Shown one piece after another: positions 25,977 through 34,175 of a stretch of DNA of 46,077 nt. Position numbers and translations under genes: made by a program. The number at the start of each line of letters is the position of its first letter. The stretch's first letter is position 1. Source of the DNA: Gp6-AA40 sp032156805 (lineage in GTDB: Bacteria > Acidobacteriota > Vicinamibacteria > Vicinamibacterales > UBA2999). The stretch covers positions 1 through 46,077 of the forward strand of contig JALDXQ010000036.1 of the NCBI GenBank assembly GCA_032156805.1. The letters run 5' to 3'. A model generated the notes under the pieces. It was not told the origin of the DNA. It did no database searches and saw nothing but the letters and a program-made list of their open reading frames with translations.

Positions 25977-27146
25977 TCATCGCTGAGCGACGGGCACCTC
26001 GGGCAGGACCTTGTAGGTGCGCATGAAGCGTCGATCGATCCGATCCTTCCAGCGCCACACCCATGCGCCTTCGAAAGCGAACGGACCTCGCGAGGCGATC
26101 GCATAGCGATCGCCGGTCGAGATGAGCGAGAGAAACCGACGCTGCGGACGATAGGCCTCGAGCGGTTCGCCCCGCAGCGCACGCCGAAGGTTGCCTGCCA
26201 GCGGTGGACCCTGCCGAACGGCAAACACACCCGACTTGGGACGCGGATCGTGCACCATCGAGGCGATGTCACCGGCAGCAAACACGTCGGGGTGTGAGGT
26301 CGACTGCAGTGTTCTCGAGACCTGGACGAATCCGTCACGGTCCACCGCAAGTCCGGACTCGGCAAGCCATGGCGCCGCGGCAGCCTGCGTCGTCCACAGC
26401 GTCTCGTCGATCTCCTGCCAGCGGCCATCCGCCGTGCGTATGTTACTGGCGGTCACCTCGGCGACCGGGCTCCCGCGATGAACGTGGACGTGCCGTTCGG
26501 CTAGCACTCGCTCGAATCTCCGGCGCACCGAGGCGTTGTGCGTGGGCAGGATCTCCTCGCCATCAGTGAAGAGGTGGTACTCGAGCCGAGCGTCACGAGC
26601 GCCTCGTGCCAGCATCGTCTGCAGCGAGTACTGCACCGCCAGCAACAACTCGACGCCTCCGGCGCCCCCACCCACGACGGCGATGCGCTTCGGCGAATCG
26701 TCGGCATTGATGCGATCGGTCAGTGCCGACCAGCGTTCGAGCAACCGATCGATCGGCTTGACCGCAACAGCGTGATCGGCGGCGCCCGGCACGTCCAGGT
26801 TAGGAGTCGATCCGATATCGATCGACAACACGTCGTAGGAGATCGGCGGCCGCTCTCTGAGCCGAACATGTCGGCTCTCCAGATCGAGACCGATCGCCTC
26901 GTCGAACACCGCGCGCGCCCGGGCAAAGCGGGCCAGCGGCTGAAGATCGATGTACGACTCGTCTCGCGTGTAGTGACCGGCGATGAGACCGGGCACCATG
27001 CCGGAATACGGCGTGTCCACCGCGCGTGAGATCAACGTCAGTGAAACGCCTGGCATCGGCTGCACGCCGAAACGCCTGAGTACTTCGACGTGGCTATGGC
27101 CGCCGCCGAGCAGGAGCAGATGCTTCGAAGAAAGTGGAAAGTTCAA
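25977..27146 (-). CDS. FAD-dependent oxidoreductase of the SelD-fusion type, free-standing
   Basis: 389 residues. The Rossmann fold opens with LLLLGGGHSHVEVLRRFG, followed by SRAVDTPYSGMVPGLIAGHY, VLSIDIGSTPNL, AVVGGGAGGVELLLA and VFAAGDIASM ... GVFAVRQGPPLAGNLRRALRG, ending KDRIDRRFMRTY. This block is what precedes the SelD domain in bacterial NDH-SelD fusion proteins, but here the protein stops after it. Position between selA and selB supports a role in selenium metabolism, perhaps making reduced selenide for SelD. No ATG lies near the conserved start: the best start is TTG 27146, which falls inside the inverted-repeat arm at 27141-27186. Confidence 0.85.
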   Translation of the reverse strand: MNFPLSSKHLLLLGGGHSHVEVLRRFGVQPMPGVSLTLISRAVDTPYSGMVPGLIAGHYTRDESYIDLQPLARFARARAVFDEAIGLDLESRHVRLRERPPISYDVLSIDIGSTPNLDVPGAADHAVAVKPIDRLLERWSALTDRINADDSPKRIAVVGGGAGGVELLLAVQYSLQTMLARGARDARLEYHLFTDGEEILPTHNASVRRRFERVLAERHVHVHRGSPVAEVTASNIRTADGRWQEIDETLWTTQAAAAPWLAESGLAVDRDGFVQVSRTLQSTSHPDVFAAGDIASMVHDPRPKSGVFAVRQGPPLAGNLRRALRGEPLEAYRPQRRFLSLISTGDRYAIASRGPFAFEGAWVWRWKDRIDRRFMRTYKVLPEVPVAQR

Positions 27147-27664
27147 AGTTTAAAGTGAAGAAGTAAGTGAAAAAGTACAACAAGCTGGGAACTAACACTG
27201 CGTTTGCTCAACAAACCCGCGCGGCACCCTCCCTGCACCACACCATGGCATGCCACCACGCGATTTGATCAAACGGACGCGGCTCTTTGCACTGGCCATC
27301 CGGGCTTTCTGCCGAACGGCCCCTACCAGCGACGAGGCACAGGAGGCTGTCAAACAGCTTCGCAAGTCGGCAAATTCGGTTCGATCCAACTACAGGGCTG
27401 CTCGCAAAGGACGTTCGCGACGTGAGTTCGAATCAAAGCTGCATGTGGCGTTCGAGGAAGCCGACGAGTGTGTCGACTGGCTGGAGTACCTGAAAGACAC
27501 CAGGATCCACGAGGACGCCAAGGTATTGCAGGAGGCCAAAGAAGTCGCGGCGATACTTGGCGCCGCAGTTCGAACGGCGAAACGGAACAGCGCACGAATG
27601 AAGAAAGCCCCCGATAGCTAGCCGGTTGTACTTCAGACTTACTTCCCAACTTTAAACTTTTAAC
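27141..27664. mobile_element. 524-bp inverted-repeat element carrying an S23-like gene
   Basis: Arms 27141-27186 (46 bp) and 27620-27664 (45 bp) are imperfect inverted repeats built of AAAGTT words. Exact shared blocks are AAAGTTTAAAGT, AAGTAAGT and AGTACAAC. The region between holds one four-helix-bundle gene. The element begins 8 nt after the selB stop (minus strand) and its left arm supplies the likely start codon of the FAD oxidoreductase. An S23-type gene inside a long stem mirrors 23S rRNA intervening sequences, but no rRNA is here. Mobility is inferred. Confidence 0.65.
27250..27621 (+). CDS. Four-helix-bundle (S23/IVS-type) protein
   Basis: 123 residues from ATG 27250. Four helices are visible: RTRLFALAIRAFCRTAP; EAVKQLRKSANSVRSNYRAARKGRS; EFESKLHVAFEEADECVDWLEYLKD; and KVLQEAKEVAAILGAAVRTAKRNS. 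This is the pattern of the family first described from 23S rRNA intervening sequences (TIGR02436), related to the Avd protein of diversity-generating retroelements. No reverse transcriptase or variable repeat is nearby, so a DGR is not supported. Its stop falls on the first bases of the right inverted-repeat arm. It is opposite in strand to selB and the FAD gene, which suggests a later insertion. Function is probably RNA binding, by family. Confidence 0.82.
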   Translation: MPPRDLIKRTRLFALAIRAFCRTAPTSDEAQEAVKQLRKSANSVRSNYRAARKGRSRREFESKLHVAFEEADECVDWLEYLKDTRIHEDAKVLQEAKEVAAILGAAVRTAKRNSARMKKAPDS

Positions 27665-27672
27665 TTCAAACT

Positions 27673-29559
27673 TCAGAGTATCTTCCGCGTGTCCCCCACC
27701 CGCCTCGTTACCCGCTCTCTATCGAGATACTCCAGCAGTGGAATCGCGTACTTGCGCGTGATGTTGTAGCGCTCCTTGAACGTCGCCACATCAATCGTCT
27801 CTGCCGACTTGCTGTGCTTCAGCGACTGAATCTCGGCCTTCAGTCGCGTGAGCGCCGACTCGTGAAACAGCAGGTCTCCTGCGCGGATCAGGAGCGAACG
27901 CCGAACCAAAAGCGTTGCGATCCGGTTGACGACCCCCAGCGGTATCCCGACCTGCGTGGCGAGCGTCGAGAGATCGGGCGGCGCGAGCCCTGCGGCGCGA
28001 AATGTCTCGATCATGGCGTCGCGCGCCCGCGCTTCCTCGTCGGAGAGGGCCACGCTGTGTCCGGCCAGCGCCACCCGCTCGCGCGCGACAATCTTCTTCT
28101 GCTCCTCGAGAACGTGCAGCACGTGATCGAAGACGTGCGGCGAGGCGTTGGTGAACACGCGCTCGCGCAACTCCTCGCGCGGAACGCCATCCTCGAGAGG
28201 ATGGCTGGCATGATGGCGTGTCGCGACCGACACCACGGCCTCCTCCGCGGCCGAGAGATGTGATGATGAGACCAGCACACCGTCGATCTCTTTGGCGCGG
28301 CCGCTGCGCGTGAGGTCGTCGATCAGCGCGCGGTGCTGGCCCCACGACGCGCCGGCACGGCCGACGACCTGAGACACAGGCAGCCCGCTCAAGCCAGTCT
28401 CCTGCATCATGACCATCACCGCCGCGGCCTCCGACTCCCGGAGTCGCGCGAGACGCGCCTGCCCGGCAGCCGTTCGCACTCCACGCCGAGGAGGCGAGGG
28501 ATCGAGAATCGATCCGCCGCCAATCGTCTCGAGCGGCGAGTGCGCGCGCAGGATGAAGCGATCGCCGCGCACCAGAACGGCCGGCGCGGCCAGATGGATC
28601 CGCACTGAGGTCGAAGCGCCTGGTTCCACCGCGGCCGCGTCGGGCAACACGAGGCGTCCCGGGAGCTCGCGCGTGCCTTGATGGAACCGGACGCGCGCGC
28701 CATGACTGAGCGGACGTGCTGACGGAAGCAACTCGAGCCGGATATCAGCGTGTCTCGTGACAGTCACCGCACTGGAACTGGTCAGCGTCTCTCCACGAGA
28801 GATCTCCGCCACTTCGACACCAGCCAGATTCACCGCCACTCGTTGCCCGGCAATGGCGCTCGATTGCGCCTCACCATGCACGTGCAGTCCGCGCACCTTG
28901 ACCGCACGCTCCGACGGCAGCAGCACCAGCTCATCGTCGCGCGTGAGTCGTCCGGCGATCAGCGTCCCGGTGACAACGGTCCCGAAGCCCTTCATCGAGA
29001 ACACCCGATCGATGGGCAGTCGCGGCGTACCATCCGCGCTCCGCCGGCGTGCTGTGGTCGCGAGCAACGCGAGCGTTCGTCGCAGTTCGACGACTCCTTC
29101 ACCAGTTCGTGCCGATACCTCGACGATCGGCGCACCCTCGAGGAAGGAGCCCGACGCCAGTTCCTGCACCTCGAGCCGCACGACGTCGCGCATACCGCGG
29201 TCGGCGAGGTCGCACTTGGTGAGGACCACGAGCCCGGCGGGGACCTGCAGCAACCGGCAGATGTCGAAGTGTTCCCGGGTCTGCGGCATCACTGACTCGT
29301 CGGCAGCCACATGCAGCATCACGAGGTCCATGCCGCCCACGCCGGCGAGCATGTTGCGGACGAAGCGCTCGTGGCCGGGAACGTCAACGAACGAGAGAAC
29401 GACGTCCCCCTCTGTCGTGTGGGCAAAGCCGAGGTCGATCGTGATGCCGCGTTCTTTTTCTTCGCGTAGACGGTCAGGATCGGTGCCGGTCAGCGCCGTG
29501 ACCAGGGCGCTTTTGCCGTGATCGATGTGACCGGCGGTGCCAACGACAACATGCTGCAT
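27673..29559 (-). CDS. selB: Selenocysteine-specific elongation factor
   Basis: Delivers Sec-tRNA(Sec) to UGA codons marked by a SECIS hairpin. 628 residues from ATG 29559 (E. coli SelB 614). GTPase domain: GTAGHIDHGKSALVTALTG (residues 7-25), ERGITIDLGFA, VDVPGHERFV, LTKCDLAD. It is followed by domains II and III and C-terminal winged helices that bind mRNA (about 370-628), where ITRKYAIPLLEYLDRERVTRRVG closes the last one. It is head-to-head with tRNA-Sec, 38 bp from it, so the selB promoter must overlap selC or lie beyond it. The stop is 8 nt from the inverted-repeat element. Confidence 0.96.
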   Translation of the reverse strand: MQHVVVGTAGHIDHGKSALVTALTGTDPDRLREEKERGITIDLGFAHTTEGDVVLSFVDVPGHERFVRNMLAGVGGMDLVMLHVAADESVMPQTREHFDICRLLQVPAGLVVLTKCDLADRGMRDVVRLEVQELASGSFLEGAPIVEVSARTGEGVVELRRTLALLATTARRRSADGTPRLPIDRVFSMKGFGTVVTGTLIAGRLTRDDELVLLPSERAVKVRGLHVHGEAQSSAIAGQRVAVNLAGVEVAEISRGETLTSSSAVTVTRHADIRLELLPSARPLSHGARVRFHQGTRELPGRLVLPDAAAVEPGASTSVRIHLAAPAVLVRGDRFILRAHSPLETIGGGSILDPSPPRRGVRTAAGQARLARLRESEAAAVMVMMQETGLSGLPVSQVVGRAGASWGQHRALIDDLTRSGRAKEIDGVLVSSSHLSAAEEAVVSVATRHHASHPLEDGVPREELRERVFTNASPHVFDHVLHVLEEQKKIVARERVALAGHSVALSDEEARARDAMIETFRAAGLAPPDLSTLATQVGIPLGVVNRIATLLVRRSLLIRAGDLLFHESALTRLKAEIQSLKHSKSAETIDVATFKERYNITRKYAIPLLEYLDRERVTRRVGDTRKIL

Positions 29560-29597
29560 CAGGATGGGGACCCCGACGCACATTATCATCGTGGGAC

Positions 29598-29693
29598 GGA
29601 AGCGAATGGGGCCCGGTGGCCCTCCCGGTCTTCAAAACCGGTTGCTCCCCGCTTTGCGGGAAGGCTGGGTTCGACTCCCAGACGCTTCCGCCA
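29598..29693 (+). tRNA. selC: tRNA-Sec (anticodon TCA)
   Basis: 96 nt including an encoded 3' CCA (29691-29693). The anticodon stem is CCGGT / ACCGG with loop CTTCAAA and anticodon TCA at 29632-29634. It has a long variable arm (CCCGC ttt GCGGG), an extended D stem (GGGCC / GGCCC), and a T arm with stem CTGGG / CCCAG and loop TTCGACT. The acceptor has seven clear pairs (GGAAGCG / CGCTTCC) and an A-A at the eighth position, where bacterial tRNA-Sec usually has an eighth pair. Length and arms match selC. Confidence 0.96.
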
Positions 29694-29782
29694 ACCTTCG
29701 CTCACGCTTGCCAACGGGGTGTGAGCTACGGTTGGCAAGCCAGAGAAGGTTGCCCACCCTAGCGCATGGCGCGTAGGTGGGC
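29694..29782. terminator. Two hairpins between convergent selC and quinoprotein gene
   Basis: Hairpin 1: a perfect 10-bp stem (GCTTGCCAAC / GTTGGCAAGC, 29706-29740) with an outer 7-bp stem (AACCTTC / GAAGGTT). Hairpin 2: 29752-29782 (GCCCACC / GGTGGGC with an inner GCGC pair). A T-rich run follows at about 29800. They lie 12 nt past tRNA-Sec and just after the stop of the minus-strand quinoprotein, so they can end transcripts from both sides. Confidence 0.6.
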
Positions 29783-29796
29783 TGTTCGGGTTCCGA

Positions 29797-31806
29797 TCAT
29801 TTTTCCGTATTGCCCCCCGCGCCGCGCCCAGCTCCTCCGGCTCGACCGCCGCGCCCCCCGCGTCCAGCCGGCTCTTCTCGTGGTAACGCGAACGCGATCA
29901 ACTGCGCACCAGATCCCGTCGGACCACGCACACCGACGACGACGAACTGCCGGCCCTGGTGCAGATAGGTCATCGGCAGGCTCGTCTGCGGACCGGGAAT
30001 CGGCGTCTGCCAGATCTCGGCGCCCGTTGCTTTGTCGTAGGCATGGAAGAACGCTTGCCCTCCTGCACCTTCTCCCGCAAAGAGCATTGTCTTGGTCACG
30101 AGCAGACCCGCCTGCGACGGACTGCCGGTCTTGGGAATCGTCAGTCCCTTGAGCGCAGGATTGTTCTTCACCGCCGGCGGGGTGTCGCCATTGGGAATCT
30201 GCCAGGCGATCTCACCCTTGTTCATGTCGTACGCGGTGATGCGACCGTAGGGCGGTTTCATCAGGCGCAGGCCCTGGATCGTTGGAATCTGGCCGCCCAT
30301 CATGTAGTCCGAATCGACGTTCGTAACCTCCGGTTTGTTCTTGCTCAATCCAATGAGCCCCGGCGTCGTCGTCGACCCGACGTAGAGGAATCCAGTTTCA
30401 GGATCTGCGGCGCCCGAGGGCCAGTTGGCGCCGCCACCAAGACCCGGCACGATGATCGTGCCTCTGTGCTTCCCCTCGACCACCAGCGTGCCCGGCGTGT
30501 AGATCGGTCCGATCTTGAACTGCTCGATCGCCTTGATCGCTTCCGCCCGCAACTCCGGTGTGAAGTCGATCAGATCGTCGTGCGTGATGCCTTGCGCATC
30601 GAACGCGGGGGGCTTGCTCGGAAACGGCTGCGTCGGCGACGTCCACTCGCCTGGCACATCGGTCTGCGGCACCGGACGCTCGACCATCGGCCACACCGGG
30701 CGGCCATTGGTGCGATCGAAGACGTACGCGAACGCCTGCTTCGTGAACTGCACGACCGCCTTCACCGGCTTTCCGTCGACATTGAGATCGACCAGGATCG
30801 GGTGCGGTGGCATGTCGTAGTCCCAGATGTCGTGATGCACGAGCTGCTGATACCAGATCATCTTGCCGGTCTTGATATCGAGGCACACCAGCGAGCCCGA
30901 ATAGAGGTTGTTACCGGGGCGATGACCGCCGTAGACATCGTTGGTCGCTGACTCGATGCTCAGATACACGTAACCAAGCGCCGGGTCGGCTGAGAACGGT
31001 CCCCAGATACCGGCGTTACCCGTGTACTGCGCTGAGTCGCCGAGCCAGGTCTCGAAGCCCGGCTCGCCTTCACGCGGGATCGTGTGGAAGGTCCAGAGCT
31101 TCCGTCCCGTGCGTACGTCGAAGCCCATGATGTCGGCCTTCACGTTGGCGATGTTGACTCGCCCGCCCGGGGTCAACGCCGGCCCCACGACAATGACATC
31201 GTTCGAGATCACCGGAGGTGAGCTGTTGCCGATCTTCCCTGTCGGATCGAGTCCGGAATCGTTGTCGAGTTCCTTGAACAGATCGACGGTTCCCGCCTGC
31301 CCAAAGCCCGAGACCGGCCGACCGGTCTTCGCGTCGAGCGACACGAGCTGGAATCCCGGTGTCACGACCACGATGCGCTCGTCCTGACCGCTGCTCCAGT
31401 AGGCGACACCGCGATGAACCTTGCGCGGGGCCGCATCGAAGCGCGCGCCCTCGTCAGGCCTCCACGTCCAGATCGTCTCGCCCGTGCCCGCGTCGGCTGC
31501 GACCACCGTGCGCCGCTGACCCGCCGTGAAGAACAACTTCCCGCCCACCATCAGCGGTGTCGTCTCGGTGGTAACCGTCTGCGCCGCCGAGCCGTAGTTG
31601 TCGAACCTCCACGTCCACGCGACCTCGAGATTCTTGACGTTGTCGCGCGTGATCTGATCGACCGGGGAGTAGCGGGTGCTGGCCTCTTCAGCGCTGTATG
31701 CGCGCCACTCGCCATTCCTGGCGCCGGTCTGCCCGCGTCCGGGGAACGGCCACGACACGACAGCCATGAGCAGAGCCAGGAAGATGAGTCGACGTAGGAC
31801 TGCCAT
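29797..31806 (-). CDS. Membrane-exported quinoprotein (glucose-dehydrogenase-like)
   Basis: 669 residues from ATG 31806; AGGAG lies 7 nt upstream, and the longer open frame is only the upstream repeats. A signal peptide (MAVLRRLIFLALLMAVVSWPF) precedes a PQQ propeller: WRAYSAEEASTRYSPVDQI, LEVAWTW, HRGVAYWSSG, TGKIGNSSPPVISNDVIVVGPA, HHDIWDYDMPPHP, LGGGANWPSGAADPETGFLYVGS. These are hallmarks of soluble PQQ glucose/aldose dehydrogenases, with HDIWDYD at the active site. The C-terminus is Gly/Arg-rich, low complexity. It follows an esterase gene, from which it is separated by heptamer repeats. The substrate is unproven. Confidence 0.86.
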   Translation of the reverse strand: MAVLRRLIFLALLMAVVSWPFPGRGQTGARNGEWRAYSAEEASTRYSPVDQITRDNVKNLEVAWTWRFDNYGSAAQTVTTETTPLMVGGKLFFTAGQRRTVVAADAGTGETIWTWRPDEGARFDAAPRKVHRGVAYWSSGQDERIVVVTPGFQLVSLDAKTGRPVSGFGQAGTVDLFKELDNDSGLDPTGKIGNSSPPVISNDVIVVGPALTPGGRVNIANVKADIMGFDVRTGRKLWTFHTIPREGEPGFETWLGDSAQYTGNAGIWGPFSADPALGYVYLSIESATNDVYGGHRPGNNLYSGSLVCLDIKTGKMIWYQQLVHHDIWDYDMPPHPILVDLNVDGKPVKAVVQFTKQAFAYVFDRTNGRPVWPMVERPVPQTDVPGEWTSPTQPFPSKPPAFDAQGITHDDLIDFTPELRAEAIKAIEQFKIGPIYTPGTLVVEGKHRGTIIVPGLGGGANWPSGAADPETGFLYVGSTTTPGLIGLSKNKPEVTNVDSDYMMGGQIPTIQGLRLMKPPYGRITAYDMNKGEIAWQIPNGDTPPAVKNNPALKGLTIPKTGSPSQAGLLVTKTMLFAGEGAGGQAFFHAYDKATGAEIWQTPIPGPQTSLPMTYLHQGRQFVVVGVRGPTGSGAQLIAFALPREEPAGRGGRGGRAGGAGRGAGGNTEK

Positions 31807-31826
31807 CGGGAACTCCTTGATACTCC

Positions 31827-31915
31827 GAACGAAGAACCAAGAACCAAGGACCAAGAACTCAGAACCCGAACCGGGAACACGAACCCTGAACCCTGAACTA
31901 TGAACCGTGAACTTC
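31827..31915 (-). repeat. 13 tandem GAACCNN heptamers after the esterase gene
   Basis: Thirteen consecutive units, eleven of 7 bp and two of 6 bp, read GAACGAA, GAACCAA, GAACCAA, GGACCAA, GAACTCA, GAACCCG and so on to GAACTTC. The last one touches the esterase stop codon. It fills the gap between esterase and quinoprotein genes. The 7-bp period is strict; the code is GAAC at the first four bases with variable last three. No inverted copy is seen here. Confidence 0.85.
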
Positions 31916-32987
31916 AATGTGTCTTCAAGTGTGTGGAGAAGAACGGTAACACGTGTTTCTCGAGCCGTTCGGGCACCTTGTTGCCGTGGTCACCTTCATA
32001 GGTCTCGAAGGTGTGCTTGATGCCGAACGCCGTCATCCGCTCCACGAGCAGCCGGTTGCCGGTGATGAGATTGTCCTGGAGGCCGATATCGAGCGCGATG
32101 GCGTTCATCTTCTTCAGATTCGGCACGTACTGATCGAGCATCGCGACTGGTGAATTGGCAGCCCACTTGATGGCCACTTCCGGTACGACCTCGCCGTTCT
32201 TCGTCGGCAGATCCAGATAGAAAGGCGGCTTGGCCGGATTGGGTGCCCACGCCGCGGCTCGCGCCAGCGTCCCCTGCGCACCGCGGTCCCCCTTCGCTTC
32301 TTCCATCGTCTTCACGAGTTCCGCCGGTGAGGGGCCCGTGCCACGTGCGCGAACGGTGCCTTCGTTGAGGCAGCAGGAGCTGAGCGCGTAGATCGCCGAG
32401 AACACATCCGGGCGCTTCATGCCAATGCGCATCGTGCCGTAGCCACCCATTGAATGACCGGCCAGACCGCGCCCTTCACGTGACGCGATCGTCCGGTAGT
32501 TCTGGTCCATGTATGCGACGAGATCCTCGGCGACATAGCCTTCCCAGTTCCCGGCCGTCACGGAGTTGGAGTACATGCTGCCGCCAAACGCGTTCATGGC
32601 GTTCGGCATCACGAGAATCATTTCGCGCGCCGCACCGCTGGCAAAGACGCGTTCGGCGATCAGGTGCAGGCCGCGACCTGACGGGCCGAAGTAACCAAGA
32701 TCGCTATTGGTGTATCCGTGCAGGAGATACACGACTGGATATCGACGTGAGCGATCCGTGCTGTAACTCGGAGGCAGATAGATTGAGACTTCTGGTGCGG
32801 GTGTCTCACCCAGCAGATTGCCTTCGAGCGACTTGCCATGCACCTTGATCCGCTCGAGCTTGCCCTTGAGCGAGACCGCAGGACCAGAAGATGTGGGCGC
32901 TGCCGCCGGAGTCTGCGAGGTCAGAGGCTGGACAGCAATAGCAATGAAGGCGCACACCAGCGCGACGGAAAACATCCGGACTGTCAT
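31914..32987 (-). CDS. Secreted esterase (esterase D / PF00756 type)
   Basis: 357 residues from ATG 32987, preceded by a strong GGAGGTGA. Signal peptide MTVRMFSVALVCAFIAIAVQPLTS, then an alpha/beta-hydrolase of the esterase D family: SIYLPPSYSTDRSRRYPVVYLLHGY, VMPNAMNAFGGSMYSNS, the nucleophile GLAGHSMGGYGTMRIG, the acid near DIGLQDNLITG, and the His in YEGDHGNKVPE. The triad is intact. It probably hydrolyses feruloyl, acetyl or other exopolymer esters in the periplasm or outside. It ends at the heptamer repeats ahead of the quinoprotein gene. Confidence 0.88.
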   Translation of the reverse strand: MTVRMFSVALVCAFIAIAVQPLTSQTPAAAPTSSGPAVSLKGKLERIKVHGKSLEGNLLGETPAPEVSIYLPPSYSTDRSRRYPVVYLLHGYTNSDLGYFGPSGRGLHLIAERVFASGAAREMILVMPNAMNAFGGSMYSNSVTAGNWEGYVAEDLVAYMDQNYRTIASREGRGLAGHSMGGYGTMRIGMKRPDVFSAIYALSSCCLNEGTVRARGTGPSPAELVKTMEEAKGDRGAQGTLARAAAWAPNPAKPPFYLDLPTKNGEVVPEVAIKWAANSPVAMLDQYVPNLKKMNAIALDIGLQDNLITGNRLLVERMTAFGIKHTFETYEGDHGNKVPERLEKHVLPFFSTHLKTH

Positions 32988-33258
32988 GGGTCACCTCCGG
33001 GCTTTGCGCGGCGAACGGCGCGCGCAACGGAGGTTATACCAGAATCCGGGCCGCCGCCCCGAAAGGCTGCGGCCTGCTGGCCTAGGGAATCAGCCTCTGG
33101 ATTTGTACACCTGGTATACGAGGAATCCGGTCGCGGCAATCAGGACGTAGGCACCGCGCACGCGAGGATCTCGTCAAGCTCTACCTCGTGTCGAACAACC
33201 CCGAGCAGGCGAAAAGTTTGAGGCGGAACTCGCTCAGTGAAAGGTGTATAACGGGGTT
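32988..33258. other. Intergenic region with a possible gene remnant
   Basis: No full gene. The plus-strand stretch at about 33154-33261 reads EDLVKLYLVSNNPEQAKSL in one frame, resembling the end of a TPR protein, but no start or body is visible. It may be a remnant of a gene broken by rearrangement. The 5' part is the leader of the esterase gene. Confidence 0.3.
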
Positions 33259-34152
33259 ATGAAAGCGCGTGGGCTTGCAGTGCTTGGCGTGCTTGTCGTT
33301 CTTCCGATTCTGGTCTCGGCGCAGTCCCGTACGAGTGCGCCCGCACCTGGAATCACCTTCTCGGCGCCGCAGGGTCCTCCCGCTGCACCGTCGGCACCAG
33401 GGCCTGGGCGGCCAGGGCCAGGGAGACCAGGGCCGGGTCGGCCCGGTGGAGGCCCACCCTCATTCCCGGTGGGGGCGCCTCCGAGTCACCCGCTGCCGAC
33501 ACCCTTCGCAGGCACCGTGCCGAATCCCTTCATCCGGCCACAATCGCCGGACGATGTTTTCCGTGCGACGCGTCGGACGTATGCGCCTCGATACGGTCGG
33601 TTGTCGGCGCTTCGCGGCTCGTACTACGGGTACGGTGGCGGCTACGTCGACCCCAACTACTACCCGTATGGCGGGTCGGTCCCTGATGACGCAGTGCCGC
33701 TCAGGGACGGTCGATTGAGTCTCTTCGTCACGCCGCTCTCAGCGCAGGTGCAGGTGGACGGTTACTACGTTGGAACCGTCGCTGATTTCCAGGACCGCGG
33801 CTTGTGGCTTGAACCGGGTCCGCGACGTGTCGAGATTCGGGCAGACGGATATGAGACGGTGACCTTCGACGTGCGCATCACCGAGGACGAGACCGTCAAC
33901 TACAGGAGGGAGTTAACCAGGCAGGCAGCCCGATCCGAGCCGCCGCGTCCTCCAGCGCCGCCCAAGACCTTCTATGTGATTCCGGGCTGCTATGCCGGTG
34001 ACAGCCGGCCCAGCGCCGATCGTCTCCCGAGTGGTTGCTCGTCCAAGAATCTCAAGACGATTCCACCGGTGATGAGTCGGCTCACGTCAGCGGCGGGTCA
34101 GGCGGGTCCACAAAGCACCCGCCCTGCACCGCAGTCGTTCCTCAAGTTCTGA
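33259..34152 (+). CDS. Secreted PEGA-domain protein with Pro/Gly-rich region
   Basis: 297 residues from ATG 33259. Signal peptide (MKARGLAVLGVLVVLPILVSAQ), then a low-complexity stretch (about 35-75) of GRPGPGRPGPG type and Pro-rich repeats, a Tyr/Gly-rich linker (SYYGYGGGYVDPNYYPYGG), and a PEGA domain (about 150-225): LFVTPLSAQVQVDGYYVG ... LEPGPRRVEIRADGYETVTFDV. PEGA modules are small beta sandwiches often found in cell-surface proteins. Two Cys near the C-terminus may form a disulfide. Function unknown; the surface location is likely. Confidence 0.8.
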   Translation: MKARGLAVLGVLVVLPILVSAQSRTSAPAPGITFSAPQGPPAAPSAPGPGRPGPGRPGPGRPGGGPPSFPVGAPPSHPLPTPFAGTVPNPFIRPQSPDDVFRATRRTYAPRYGRLSALRGSYYGYGGGYVDPNYYPYGGSVPDDAVPLRDGRLSLFVTPLSAQVQVDGYYVGTVADFQDRGLWLEPGPRRVEIRADGYETVTFDVRITEDETVNYRRELTRQAARSEPPRPPAPPKTFYVIPGCYAGDSRPSADRLPSGCSSKNLKTIPPVMSRLTSAAGQAGPQSTRPAPQSFLKF

Positions 34153-34175
34153 ATCTTCGTTCTTCGTTCGTGAGT

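Noticed and set aside
27250..27621. Diversity-generating retroelement accessory gene (avd)
   Set aside because: The fold family is related, but there is no reverse transcriptase, template repeat or variable repeat nearby.
31827..31915. CRISPR-like array
   Set aside because: Units are 7 bp with no spacers and no cas genes; it is a tandem word repeat.
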